A stretch of 64,000 bases of DNA from positions 1-64,000 of the forward strand of contig JBGAHO010000001.1 of the NCBI GenBank assembly GCA_044226195.1. Reading direction: 5' to 3'. A model generated the notes under the pieces. The model was given only the letters and a program-made list of their open reading frames with translations, did no database searches and was not told the DNA's origin. Positions 42,662 to 50,441 of this stretch are shown in pieces. Positions within the stretch are counted from its first letter, which is position 1. Every line of letters begins with the position of its first letter. The translations under genes were made by a program, and so were the position numbers. This DNA comes from RPQJ01 sp044226195. GTDB lineage: Bacteria > Pseudomonadota > Gammaproteobacteria > Steroidobacterales > Steroidobacteraceae.

Positions 42662-43077
42662 GTTCATCGCTCAATCGCCCGAGCCGCTGGCGACTGCTGC
42701 GCGACGTCGTGGTGTTTCAAATCAAGCTCGGCATGGAGGCCCTGCTCGACATCACGCTGATTCCGGTCTCGCTCGCAGCGGCTGGCTTCGACCTCGTGCT
42801 GGGCAACTGGCGACAACCGCGCTGGTTCCACGCCGTGCTGCGCTTCGGCGAGCGCTGCGAGGGCTGGATCGACGTCTGGGGCATCGCCACGCCGGGCTCG
42901 GAGATGCCGCCCGCCGAAGCCGACGCACTGCTGCGCAGCGTCGAAGCGCTGATTCGCAATCCGCGGCGGGGTCCCGAACAGATCCGGGAACTGCGACGCT
43001 GGGCCGCCGCGCGGATTGCACCGGACGACACCGTCCGCCTCTCAGCCAGCGAGCCGCGCCGCTCGAATCCCGATTGA
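42658..43077 (+). CDS. Hypothetical protein coupled to doc
   Basis: A 139-residue protein of unknown family. One amphipathic or membrane-touching segment (LLDITLIPVSLAAAGFDLVL) is followed by RQPRWFHAVLRFGERCEGWI and a helical C-terminal half rich in Arg and Ala. The ATG lies inside the last codons of doc (ATGA), so it is translated from the toxin-antitoxin transcript. It is not a known component of Doc modules; it may be an unrelated gene downstream, or an accessory factor. Confidence 0.6.
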   Translation: MSSSLNRPSRWRLLRDVVVFQIKLGMEALLDITLIPVSLAAAGFDLVLGNWRQPRWFHAVLRFGERCEGWIDVWGIATPGSEMPPAEADALLRSVEALIRNPRRGPEQIRELRRWAAARIAPDDTVRLSASEPRRSNPD

Positions 43078-43112
43078 CCCCGGCCGACACGGCACCCGGT
43101 CGAGCGCCGCCC

Positions 43113-43394
43113 TTACCCCTCTCGTCGCGCCGCCACGCGCACGAGCCGGCCTTGCTCGTCCACCTCGCCCGCCAGCTCGATCGGCTGGCAGCACACATGG
43201 CAGTCCTCGACGTACCGGAACGACCCCGCCGACGGATCGACCGCGGTGTCGAAATGTTCCCCGCAGTAAGGACACTGCACGGCGACGAACGGCGACAGCT
43301 CACTCGCGACCTCGGACCCCGGCTCGAATACCGGCTCGAGCCCGTAGCGGGCATCGATCTCGCCTGATTCGGGCATCTCCGGTCGCTTCGTCAT
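43113..43394 (-). CDS. CPXCG-motif cysteine-rich zinc-ribbon protein
   Basis: The 93-residue protein contains VQCPYCGEHFDTAVDPSAGS followed by YVEDCHVCCQPIEL, a pair of CxxC knuckles as in the small CPXCG family, probably binding one zinc. The about 35 residues before it (EIDARYGLEPVFEPGSEVAS) are an added N-terminal region. The role of the family is unknown. It is transcribed on the minus strand, 35 bases from the convergent stop of the preceding gene. Confidence 0.85.
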   Translation of the reverse strand: MTKRPEMPESGEIDARYGLEPVFEPGSEVASELSPFVAVQCPYCGEHFDTAVDPSAGSFRYVEDCHVCCQPIELAGEVDEQGRLVRVAARREG

Positions 43395-43466
43395 CCCCGC
43401 CTCATCGGCTCCGGTCGTGGCACCACGGCAGGACCGCCGTTGACGTTCCCACGCGCCTCCAACACG

Positions 43467-44879
43467 CTACTTCGCGCTGGCGAGCATCTTCACGAGGTCC
43501 GTCAGGTAGTCCCGGCCGGTCATGAGCGACGTAATCGCGATCCGCTCGTCAAGCCCATGGATGCCGTTGAGATCGGGATCGAGCCAGATCCCCGGCACGC
43601 CGTACACGGGGACCTTTAGGGCGCCGAAATAAACGGCATCGGTCGCGCCGGTCGCCATGGACGGCAGGACCGGCACGCCCGGGAAATACTTGGCCGACAA
43701 CTTCTCGACGGGTCCCACGATCTTCGGATCCAGCGGCGGCGGCAAGGCGACGGGATGGTCGCCGTGCTGCGGCGTGACCTTCACGCCGGGATCGTCGATC
43801 GCCTTGACGAGGGCAGCCTGCACCTCGCTCGACGGGACGCCCGGGAAGATCCGGCAATTCACGTTGGCCGTGACGCTCTGCGGCAGGGCATTCGTCGCAT
43901 GGCCGCCCTTCTCCAGCGTGGCGACGCAGGTCGTGCGCAGCATCGAGTGATAGGTCCGGTCCGTGTTGACGATCGCTTCGGCCGCCTTGTCCTGCGGGTT
44001 CTTCGAGAGCGCGACCATGGCCGCGCCCAGTTCCCCACCACGCATCTCGCCGGCGCGCGCCAGGAAGCTGCGGGTCGTGTCCGTCATCATCAGCGGAAAC
44101 TCCAGGTCACGGACCTTCAACAGGGCCTCTGCCATCTGGTAGAGCGCGTTGTCACGGACCGGGATCGAGGAGTGGCCGCCCGGGTTGGTCGTCTCGAGCT
44201 CGAAATCCTGGTAGTTCTTCTCGCCGACCTGCAGGTTCTGGCTGACGATCCTGCCCTTTCCGTCGGTGAGGCCGCCGCCGCCCTCGTTGAGCACGAAGGC
44301 CGCGTCCACGAGGTCCTTGCGGTTCCGGGCGAGCCAATCCGCACCGTTGAAAACGCCGCTCGTTTCCTCGCCGCAGGTCAGGGCCAGGCGGATCGTCCGC
44401 TTCGGCCGGTAACCCTCTCTCTTGAAGCGGACCATCGCGTCGGTCCAGATCGCCGCGAGCGCCTTGTCGTCCACGACGCCGCGACCGTAGTAGGTGCCGT
44501 TCTCCTCGATGAAGGTGAAGGGATCACGGACCCAGTCCTCGCGCTTCGCCTCGACCACGTCGATGTGCGCGAGCAGGACCATGGGTTTCAACGCGGTCGA
44601 CGAACCGGCCAGCGTCGCCACGAGGCCGCCATCCTTGGGGGCGTCCGGCGTCGAGAACAGGATGAGGTCCTCGTCCTTGAAGCCCGCTGCCTTCAGTCGC
44701 GCTGCCATCCGCTCGGCGGCCAGCGTGCAGCTGCCGTTCGAATGCGCGGTGTTGGTTTCCACCAGTTCCCGGAACAGGGAGCGGAATTCCAGCTGGTCGG
44801 GCCGGAGCGACGGTGAATCCGCGGCAGTCGCCACGGTGGCGGTCGTTGCGAGAACCAGTAAGGCCAGTGCGCTTTTCAT
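43467..44879 (-). CDS. Exported M20-family zinc peptidase
   Basis: The 470-residue protein has a signal peptide (MKSALALLVLATTATVATAA, cut near residue 20) and the M20 di-zinc site: H105 and D107 in VLLAHIDVVEA, D137 in GRGVVDDK, the catalytic glutamates E171/E172 in LTCGEETSGV. A dimerisation domain (ETTNPGGHSSIPVRDNALYQ) lies near the middle. Related enzymes are carboxypeptidases or dipeptidases; the periplasm is the likely site. The ATG at 44879 gives the signal peptide. An intrinsic terminator sits about 120 bases upstream, in what would be its leader. Confidence 0.9.
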   Translation of the reverse strand: MKSALALLVLATTATVATAADSPSLRPDQLEFRSLFRELVETNTAHSNGSCTLAAERMAARLKAAGFKDEDLILFSTPDAPKDGGLVATLAGSSTALKPMVLLAHIDVVEAKREDWVRDPFTFIEENGTYYGRGVVDDKALAAIWTDAMVRFKREGYRPKRTIRLALTCGEETSGVFNGADWLARNRKDLVDAAFVLNEGGGGLTDGKGRIVSQNLQVGEKNYQDFELETTNPGGHSSIPVRDNALYQMAEALLKVRDLEFPLMMTDTTRSFLARAGEMRGGELGAAMVALSKNPQDKAAEAIVNTDRTYHSMLRTTCVATLEKGGHATNALPQSVTANVNCRIFPGVPSSEVQAALVKAIDDPGVKVTPQHGDHPVALPPPLDPKIVGPVEKLSAKYFPGVPVLPSMATGATDAVYFGALKVPVYGVPGIWLDPDLNGIHGLDERIAITSLMTGRDYLTDLVKMLASAK

Positions 44880-45186
44880 GTCGGATGCTCCCGGGGACCT
44901 GCGGCATCGTACCAAACACGAGCGCCTGCCCGGGACCCGCGCCGCCGATGGACGAACGTGGGTCGCCCGGACCGTGCCGGCGTGACCATCGCGGAAAAAA
45001 AGAGGGCCTGCACCAGGCAGGCCCAATTCAGGGGGAGAAAATCAACGGGCGGCATCTTGCCGAGCCAGTGCGCCCGGCACCATGCGTGCGAAACGCAATC
45101 CTCCCCGGGACTCTCCGCAGTTGACGTGGCACGCCGGCGTAGAACCTGTAACCTGACTTCCACTACGGCCACGCGTCGATACTGTC
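44880..45186. other. Divergent intergenic region
   Basis: This 307-base gap separates the M20 peptidase (minus) from a lipoprotein gene (plus). It holds an intrinsic terminator oriented on the minus strand (44995-45024) and a TTGACG at 45121-45126 that could be a -35 box for the plus-strand gene. The roughly 160 bases between the terminator and 45186 contain no convincing gene and no riboswitch class I recognise. They could be the leader of the peptidase or encode a small RNA. Confidence 0.6.
44995..45024 (-). terminator. Intrinsic terminator, minus strand
   Basis: On the minus strand a perfect 8-bp stem (GGGCCTGC, loop CTGGT, GCAGGCCC) is followed by TC and a run of seven T. It lies 116 bases before the M20 start codon and downstream of no minus-strand gene, so it either terminates a small RNA or attenuates the peptidase transcript. 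Confidence 0.85.
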
Positions 45187-45822
45187 ATGACACGCCCCTC
45201 GGCCCGCGCGTCCCTTCTTGCCCCGATCGCGGTGCTGGCGCTCTGCTGCGCCGGCTGCACGACCTACGGTACGCAGAATCCCCTGCCGGCGGCTACGCGC
45301 ATTCCGACGCCCGATCTGCGTGGCATCTGGCTCGTCAAGGTCCCGCGCGATGAACAGAACCCCGGCGATCCGTCGGAAGGCATCATCGTGGTCAACGGCC
45401 GGCCGCTGGATGCCAACGGCTGTCAGACGGTGCGCGTGCAGCTGCTCGACGGCAACGGCAGCGCCGGTGGCGACTGGGACGATCGTGACCCCTATTCGGA
45501 GGAATGGACATGGTGCGCCTACCGGGTCGGGGCGTTCACCGTCATGGAGCAGCATCCTGTTGAGGATGCCGCGCAGCCGTTCCAGCACGCGCTGCTCTCC
45601 ATGCGCGGACCAACGGTTCGCTGGTGCTACATCGACGACCAGTTGGTCGATTTCGCGCCGCCGTCGGCGCAGCGGCCCGATTCGGGCAATCAGCACATTC
45701 TGACGCTGTCCAGCGAGGAACTCGCGGCACTCCTCTCGAGCCACGCGGGCGAACTGAAGCGCCACTTCCGCAAGGACTGCGGCGCCGAACTGAGGCGTGT
45801 AATTCCCCAGCCTCGTCGCTGA
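45187..45822 (+). CDS. Hypothetical lipoprotein
   Basis: The 211-residue precursor has a basic N-terminus, a hydrophobic core and a lipobox-like end (VLALCCAGCTTYG), so it is probably lipidated at the cysteine in AGC and anchored in the envelope. The mature part has several cysteines (NGCQTVRV, EWTWCAYRV, VRWCYIDD, KDCGAEL) that may form disulfides. It begins with a short beta-rich region (DLRGIWLVKVPRDE). No known family is recognised. It converges on the chemoreceptor gene, with a long stem-loop between them. Confidence 0.65.
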   Translation: MTRPSARASLLAPIAVLALCCAGCTTYGTQNPLPAATRIPTPDLRGIWLVKVPRDEQNPGDPSEGIIVVNGRPLDANGCQTVRVQLLDGNGSAGGDWDDRDPYSEEWTWCAYRVGAFTVMEQHPVEDAAQPFQHALLSMRGPTVRWCYIDDQLVDFAPPSAQRPDSGNQHILTLSSEELAALLSSHAGELKRHFRKDCGAELRRVIPQPRR

Positions 45823-45867
45823 ACCTCCGGCCACAGCGAGACTCTTGCTTGCCGGCTCCGATCCGGC

Positions 45868-45916
45868 TGGACCAGATCCGATCCCGTGGGAGATGTTCGG
45901 GACCGGATCTGGACCA
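45868..45916. terminator. Long imperfect stem-loop between convergent genes
   Basis: Two 19-base arms (45868-45886 and 45898-45916) pair at 17 of 19 positions around an 11-base loop, between the ends of the lipoprotein gene and the chemoreceptor gene. A T-run is missing, so it may be a Rho-assisted or bidirectional end, or an RNA-stabilising structure. Confidence 0.55.
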
Positions 45917-45929
45917 GCGCGCGCGGTGG

Positions 45930-48515
45930 TTACCGCGCGACGCGGAGTCTGGGTTCGCCGCCGGTGCGTCGCGACGTGCCGATCGGCCGGACGACGGCCT
46001 CGGTCGTGTTCACCTGGTAGCGTGCGATCAGGTGATTCAGGTTCTGGGCCTGCTCCACGATCGCCTCGGAGGCCGCCGCAGCCTCCTCGACGAGCGCCGC
46101 ATTCTGCTGCGTCACTTCGTCCATCTGCATCACGGCGCGGTTCACCTGCTCGATGCCCGAACTCTGCTCCTGGCTCGCCGCGGCGATCTCCGAGACGATG
46201 TCCGTCACCTTCTTGACCGCCCGCACGATCTCGTTGAGGGACTTGCCGGACTCGTCCACGAGCCGCGTGCCCTCCTCCACCTTGACGACGGAGTCCTGGA
46301 TCAGCGCCTTGATCTCCTTGGCTGCCGTGGCCGAGCGACCCGCGAGATTGCGCACCTCGCTCGCCACCACCGCGAAGCCGCGGCCCTGCTCACCCGCACG
46401 CGCCGCTTCCACGGCGGCATTGAGCGCCAGAAGGTTGGTCTGGAACGCGATCTCGTCGATCACGCCGATGATGTCCGCGATCTTGCGGCTCGAGGTGTTG
46501 ATGCCACCCATGGCAGTGACGGCGGCGCCAACGACCTCGCCACCCTTGGTGGCCTGGTCACGCGCGGCGATCGCAAGCTGGTTGGCCTGCATGGCGTTAT
46601 CGGCGGTCTGGCGCACGGTGGCCGTCATCTCCTCCATCGAAGAAGCGGTCTCCTCGAGACTCGAGGCCTGTTCCTCGGTGCGCTGGCTGAGCGAGGTATT
46701 GCCCTTGCTGATCTCGTCGGCGCCGCTGTGAACCTCGCCGGCCGAGGCCCGGATCTTGGTGATGACCTCGCCGAAGTTGTCGAGCAGCGAGTTCACACCG
46801 ACCGCGAGCGCTTCGAAAAATCCGGTCTTGCCCTCGCGACGCACGCGGCTCGTGAGGTCGCCCTCGTTGGCGGCATCGACGATGCTGGAGACTTCCTGCT
46901 CCACCTGCACTTCCTGGGTGCGATTGACCCACTCCATGGCCGTGCCGAGGCGCTTGCCGTCCTCGTCGTAGATCGGCGTGTGCGTCAGCTTGATCGTCAG
47001 GCTGCCCATGCGGTGCTCCGCAATGTGCGTCGTGCGCAGGTCGTCGAGCAGGTTGCGCTGGTGCTGGGCGCTGCGATGGAAGATGTCCATGTTGGCGCCG
47101 ATCAGTTGCGAGGAGTCGAAGCGAGGCGACACCTTGCGCAACTCGCCCTCGATCTCCCCGAACAGGCGCTGCATCGCCTTGTTCATGTAGATGATGGTGT
47201 GGTCCGGATCGGCCAGCAGCGCCGGCGAAGACACGTTGTCGAGCGCCTGCTTGACGCGCAGGTTGATGGCAGCGACCGTCCGCTCGCGTTCCGTGTTCGC
47301 ACGTTCGGCGTCACGGCTGTCGCGCAGCTGCTGCTGCGTGGTCGCCATCGAGCTGAGCAGTTCCCCGATCTCATCGCGGGTGGTCACGACGATGTCGTTG
47401 TCGAGCGAGCCCTCGCCGATCGCCCTGGAGATCGCGACCGCGCGATGCAGCGACGTCACGATGCGGCTGCGCACGTAGAACGCGAGCAGCATGGCTGCGA
47501 CGATCAGCGCGATGTTGACCGCACCGAGGGTGACCAGGTGGCTCTTGCGATCCGCCAGGCGGTCGTTGTAGCCCTCGGTCGCAGCCCGGATGGCCACGTC
47601 GAGGCCGGCCAGCGTCTGCTTCGCCGCCTCGGCGGCCTTGGCGCGCAGCGCGGCAACGTCGCCGCCGTGATCGGCATGGTTGGCCAGCGCCTCCACGAAG
47701 GGCTGGTTCGCGGTCGAGATGCCGTCGAACGCCTTCTGCATGGCATCGGCGTGTGCCGGGCCGTGCTGGCGGATCTCGTCGATGTGCCCCAGGAGGTCCT
47801 GCGCCTCGCTGGCCAGCACGTGGTAGGTGGTGACGACGAAGTCGCGCTCGACACCCACTGGTGCCTCGGCCGGAATGTGCGCCGTCGCGATGCGTGCCTC
47901 GGCGACGCGGTTGATGACGCGCGGCAGGTGCGCGGTCAGCACGTTCATGTAGTAAAAGGTCTTGTCGTCGGGGTCCAGCACCAGGCCGGAGTTGTCCGCG
48001 ATCGTGTCATTCAATGCCTGGATGCCGTCGACGAAGTCGATGCCGACCTGGGCGATGTCCTCGTCCACGGTCAGCGGCTCGACCTTCGCCGGCATGGCGA
48101 GGAACTGCGCCTTGAGCGCCTGGATGCGGCTGCCGAGACCCATCGCGTCGTCGGTGCGGGCGACATGGGCTTCGAGTGCGGCCAACGCCTCGTTGATCCG
48201 GCGCTGGGAGTCGTCGAGTCCGCTCGCATCGGCCGAGGCGTGCACCTTCTTGTCCGTGAGTTCGTAGGCGTACTCGATTGCCGGCTCCGTCAGGCTCCGC
48301 GTTTCGGCCAGGTAGGCCATGCCTTCCAGTTCGCCCCTGGTGAAGGTCACCTCGTCCCAGGTGCCGCGGGTGATCACGATGGCCAGGATGACGATCGGCA
48401 CCAGCAGCGCCGTCACGACGACGGCGAACTGCTGTCCGATCTTCAGCCGACCGAGCCAGGCGTTGAGTCCGGATCGACCCGACGTAGCGGGCGCGGTATC
48501 CGTCTTGATGTTCAT
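45930..48515 (-). CDS. Methyl-accepting chemotaxis protein with PAS domain
   Basis: The 861-residue receptor has a membrane span near 30-52, a large periplasmic helical sensor, a second span near 336-358 (LGAVNIALIVAAMLLAFYV), a HAMP linker, a PAS-like domain (about 425-545: SSPALLADPDHTIIYMNKAM, RLFGEIEGEL) and a signalling hairpin. The tip EIAFQTNLLALNAAVEAARA, followed by GEQGRGFAVVASEVRNLAGR, is the CheA/CheW-binding consensus. No C-terminal CheR-binding pentapeptide is present. A GGGAGAAG site precedes the ATG. It lies 24 bases after cheW on the same strand, so the pair is an operon. The ligand is unknown. Confidence 0.94.
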   Translation of the reverse strand: MNIKTDTAPATSGRSGLNAWLGRLKIGQQFAVVVTALLVPIVILAIVITRGTWDEVTFTRGELEGMAYLAETRSLTEPAIEYAYELTDKKVHASADASGLDDSQRRINEALAALEAHVARTDDAMGLGSRIQALKAQFLAMPAKVEPLTVDEDIAQVGIDFVDGIQALNDTIADNSGLVLDPDDKTFYYMNVLTAHLPRVINRVAEARIATAHIPAEAPVGVERDFVVTTYHVLASEAQDLLGHIDEIRQHGPAHADAMQKAFDGISTANQPFVEALANHADHGGDVAALRAKAAEAAKQTLAGLDVAIRAATEGYNDRLADRKSHLVTLGAVNIALIVAAMLLAFYVRSRIVTSLHRAVAISRAIGEGSLDNDIVVTTRDEIGELLSSMATTQQQLRDSRDAERANTERERTVAAINLRVKQALDNVSSPALLADPDHTIIYMNKAMQRLFGEIEGELRKVSPRFDSSQLIGANMDIFHRSAQHQRNLLDDLRTTHIAEHRMGSLTIKLTHTPIYDEDGKRLGTAMEWVNRTQEVQVEQEVSSIVDAANEGDLTSRVRREGKTGFFEALAVGVNSLLDNFGEVITKIRASAGEVHSGADEISKGNTSLSQRTEEQASSLEETASSMEEMTATVRQTADNAMQANQLAIAARDQATKGGEVVGAAVTAMGGINTSSRKIADIIGVIDEIAFQTNLLALNAAVEAARAGEQGRGFAVVASEVRNLAGRSATAAKEIKALIQDSVVKVEEGTRLVDESGKSLNEIVRAVKKVTDIVSEIAAASQEQSSGIEQVNRAVMQMDEVTQQNAALVEEAAAASEAIVEQAQNLNHLIARYQVNTTEAVVRPIGTSRRTGGEPRLRVAR

Positions 48516-48539
48516 TTCACTTCTCCCTTGTGCCGCGCA

Positions 48540-49046
48540 TCAGGCGGCGTGCGCAAACGTATTCGGGTCCAGGGCGCCGGCCTCGCCGAGGAGGCGCTCG
48601 ACGTCCAGAAGCACGATCAGCTTGTCGTCGACGAGGGCCAGGTGACGGGCGAAGGCCTGTCCACCGGTGACCGCATCGGGTATCGGCCGGTGCGCGTCGG
48701 CACCCACCGTGTAGACCTCGCAGACGGCATCGACGACGAAGCCGACGGTGCGGGCGCGGCCCTCGATCTGGACACGGACCACGATGACGACCGTGGTCGG
48801 GCCGAAGTCGGTGGCGGGACGACCGAAACGCACGCGCAGATCGATGATCGGCACGACGATCCCGCGCAGGTTGATCACTCCGAGCAGGTGGGCCGGTGCC
48901 TCGGGCAGCGGCGTGGCGCCGCTCCAGCCCTTGATCTCCTGCACGCAGAGGATGGCGATGCCGAATTCCTCGTTCGCGAGACGGAAGGTCAGGTATTGCT
49001 CGTGGTTCGCCGTGTCGATCGCGGTCTTCCGGGCGGTGTCGTTCAT
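48540..49046 (-). CDS. cheW: CheW chemotaxis adaptor
   Basis: CheW connects receptors to the histidine kinase CheA. The 168-residue protein has the typical start EQYLTFRLANEEFGIAILCV, QEIKGWSG, then LLGVINLRGIVVPIIDLRVR and a C-terminal DDKLIVLLDVERLL. The ATG at 49046 gives the normal short N-terminus; the open frame extends upstream without a good start. It is the first gene of a two-gene operon with the receptor. No cheA, cheY or cheB is here, so the kinase cluster is elsewhere and this may be an auxiliary receptor-adaptor pair. Confidence 0.94.
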   Translation of the reverse strand: MNDTARKTAIDTANHEQYLTFRLANEEFGIAILCVQEIKGWSGATPLPEAPAHLLGVINLRGIVVPIIDLRVRFGRPATDFGPTTVVIVVRVQIEGRARTVGFVVDAVCEVYTVGADAHRPIPDAVTGGQAFARHLALVDDKLIVLLDVERLLGEAGALDPNTFAHAA

Positions 49047-49323
49047 GTCGAGGTCCTCACCGTTCCATTTCCGTCGGCTGCGGCGGTCGCGCGAGGCGCC
49101 ACCATTCCGGCCGCTACGTCCCACCCCGCGGCACGCACGGTACCGGACGCATTGCCCCGACACTGAAGGGAACGGTTCACGGTGAAGAAGCTTGTCGCCG
49201 CATCCCACCCATGTGGGTGTAAAGAACGCCCGAATCCCGGCAGGACGCATCGAATTGGCGGCGTCAACGCCGGGCAGCGTGCTGCGTTCTGGCAAGTCAG
49301 CGCATTCCAGTGAGGTCGCCTCC

Positions 49324-49833
49324 ATGAAGTTTCCCCGCCTGTTCGTCAGCACCGTGGCCCTGGTCGTACTCGGTGGTGGCATTGCGTCCGCCGCGACGAG
49401 TTCCCCGGCGACGCCTGCGTCACCGCACGCGATGCATCGTGGCGATTTCGACGGCGCAGGCCCCGAGGGTGGCCTGCGCTTCCACCACCTCGTCGACCAA
49501 CTCGACCTGAGCGCAGACCAGAAGGCACGTATCGGCGCGGTCGTCGAGCGCATGCGGCCACGCATGCAGGCGCTGCACCAGAGCGGTCGTGCCACGCGCG
49601 AGCAACTCGCGTCGCTGCCGCCCACCGACCCGGCCTATGCATCGGCCGTGGCGCGTGCGAAGACGCAGGCCAGCGAATGGATCGACGTGACGAGCGACCT
49701 GTGGGTGCAGGTCTATGGCGTGCTCACGCCCGAGCAGCGGGCACGCATTCCCGGCCTGCTCGCGGCGGAACGCGAGAAGCGCGAAGCATGGCGCGAGGAC
49801 TGGAAGAAGCGTCGGGCCGGCAGCCCCGGCTGA
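49324..49833 (+). CDS. Spy/CpxP-like periplasmic protein
   Basis: The 169-residue precursor has a signal peptide (about 1-23, ending IASA-AT) and a helical mature part with two LTxxQ-type motifs: LDLSADQKARIGAVVERMRP and GVLTPEQRARIPGLLAAERE, typical of Spy/CpxP proteins, which act as ATP-independent periplasmic chaperones or stress regulators. A short inverted repeat CACCCA-TG-TGGGTG lies 105 bases upstream (49206-49219) and could be an operator for an envelope stress regulator, which is inference. It stands alone between the divergent cheW gene and a convergent lipoprotein. Confidence 0.8.
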   Translation: MKFPRLFVSTVALVVLGGGIASAATSSPATPASPHAMHRGDFDGAGPEGGLRFHHLVDQLDLSADQKARIGAVVERMRPRMQALHQSGRATREQLASLPPTDPAYASAVARAKTQASEWIDVTSDLWVQVYGVLTPEQRARIPGLLAAEREKREAWREDWKKRRAGSPG

Positions 49834-49836
49834 CGC

Positions 49837-50346
49837 TCAGGGCACCAGTACGGCGGGCACGATCGCCACGGCGCGCTGGTCGCGGATTTCCTGCACGATG
49901 CCGCGGATGCGGACGGTCTCATCCGTCCGCAACCGCAGCAGCCGCTGCTCGTCGTTGGCGTCGCGCGCAACGATGAATGCCACGACGCGCAGCATCGGCA
50001 CGGCCTCGGCCCGGTTGCGCGTCGCGATGGCCGTCGTGCTGAGCTGGAATCGATCCTCGGCGATCGACACGTCGCTGACCGGCAGATCCCACTCGACGGT
50101 GTGACCCAGGGCACCCTGCCTGAGCGCTTCCCGCTGCGCCTGGGTCGACGTCGATCCCAGGGCATAGGCCTCGACGAGGTCCGCCAGCGCGACCTCGCTG
50201 CGAGGCGTGCGGTCGATCAGCGCCACCGCAGCCGCCTTCGACAGGCCCGCGCTCGGATCGTGCACGGGTTCGCGGCCGCAGGCCGGGAGCAGCACGAACC
50301 CGAGCACGCATGCCGTGCTCGCTGCCACGCGCGTAAGACGAATCAC
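49837..50346 (-). CDS. Hypothetical lipoprotein
   Basis: The 169-residue precursor has a lipoprotein signal (VLGFVLLPACGRE, with cysteine at about residue 23). The mature part contains a helical segment (AAAVALIDRTPRSEVALADL) and a beta-rich C-terminal domain (VRIRGIVQEIRDQRAVAIVP). No family is recognised. Start is GTG at 50346; an upstream open frame runs into the autotransporter and is not used. It lies 95 bases downstream of the autotransporter stop on the same strand, so the two could be cotranscribed. Confidence 0.6.
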   Translation of the reverse strand: MIRLTRVAASTACVLGFVLLPACGREPVHDPSAGLSKAAAVALIDRTPRSEVALADLVEAYALGSTSTQAQREALRQGALGHTVEWDLPVSDVSIAEDRFQLSTTAIATRNRAEAVPMLRVVAFIVARDANDEQRLLRLRTDETVRIRGIVQEIRDQRAVAIVPAVLVP

Positions 50347-50441
50347 GCCGACCTCCCGGGCTCCAGGGTCACGAGGGTGAATACCGCTGCCGCAGGCGAC
50401 ATTCCGCCTGCGGCAGCATCTTACCCCAGCCCGTCGCCGCC

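Noticed and set aside
45624..49166. Plus-strand open frame of 1180 codons opposite the chemoreceptor and cheW
   Set aside because: Shadow frame; the minus strand carries complete receptor and adaptor motifs.
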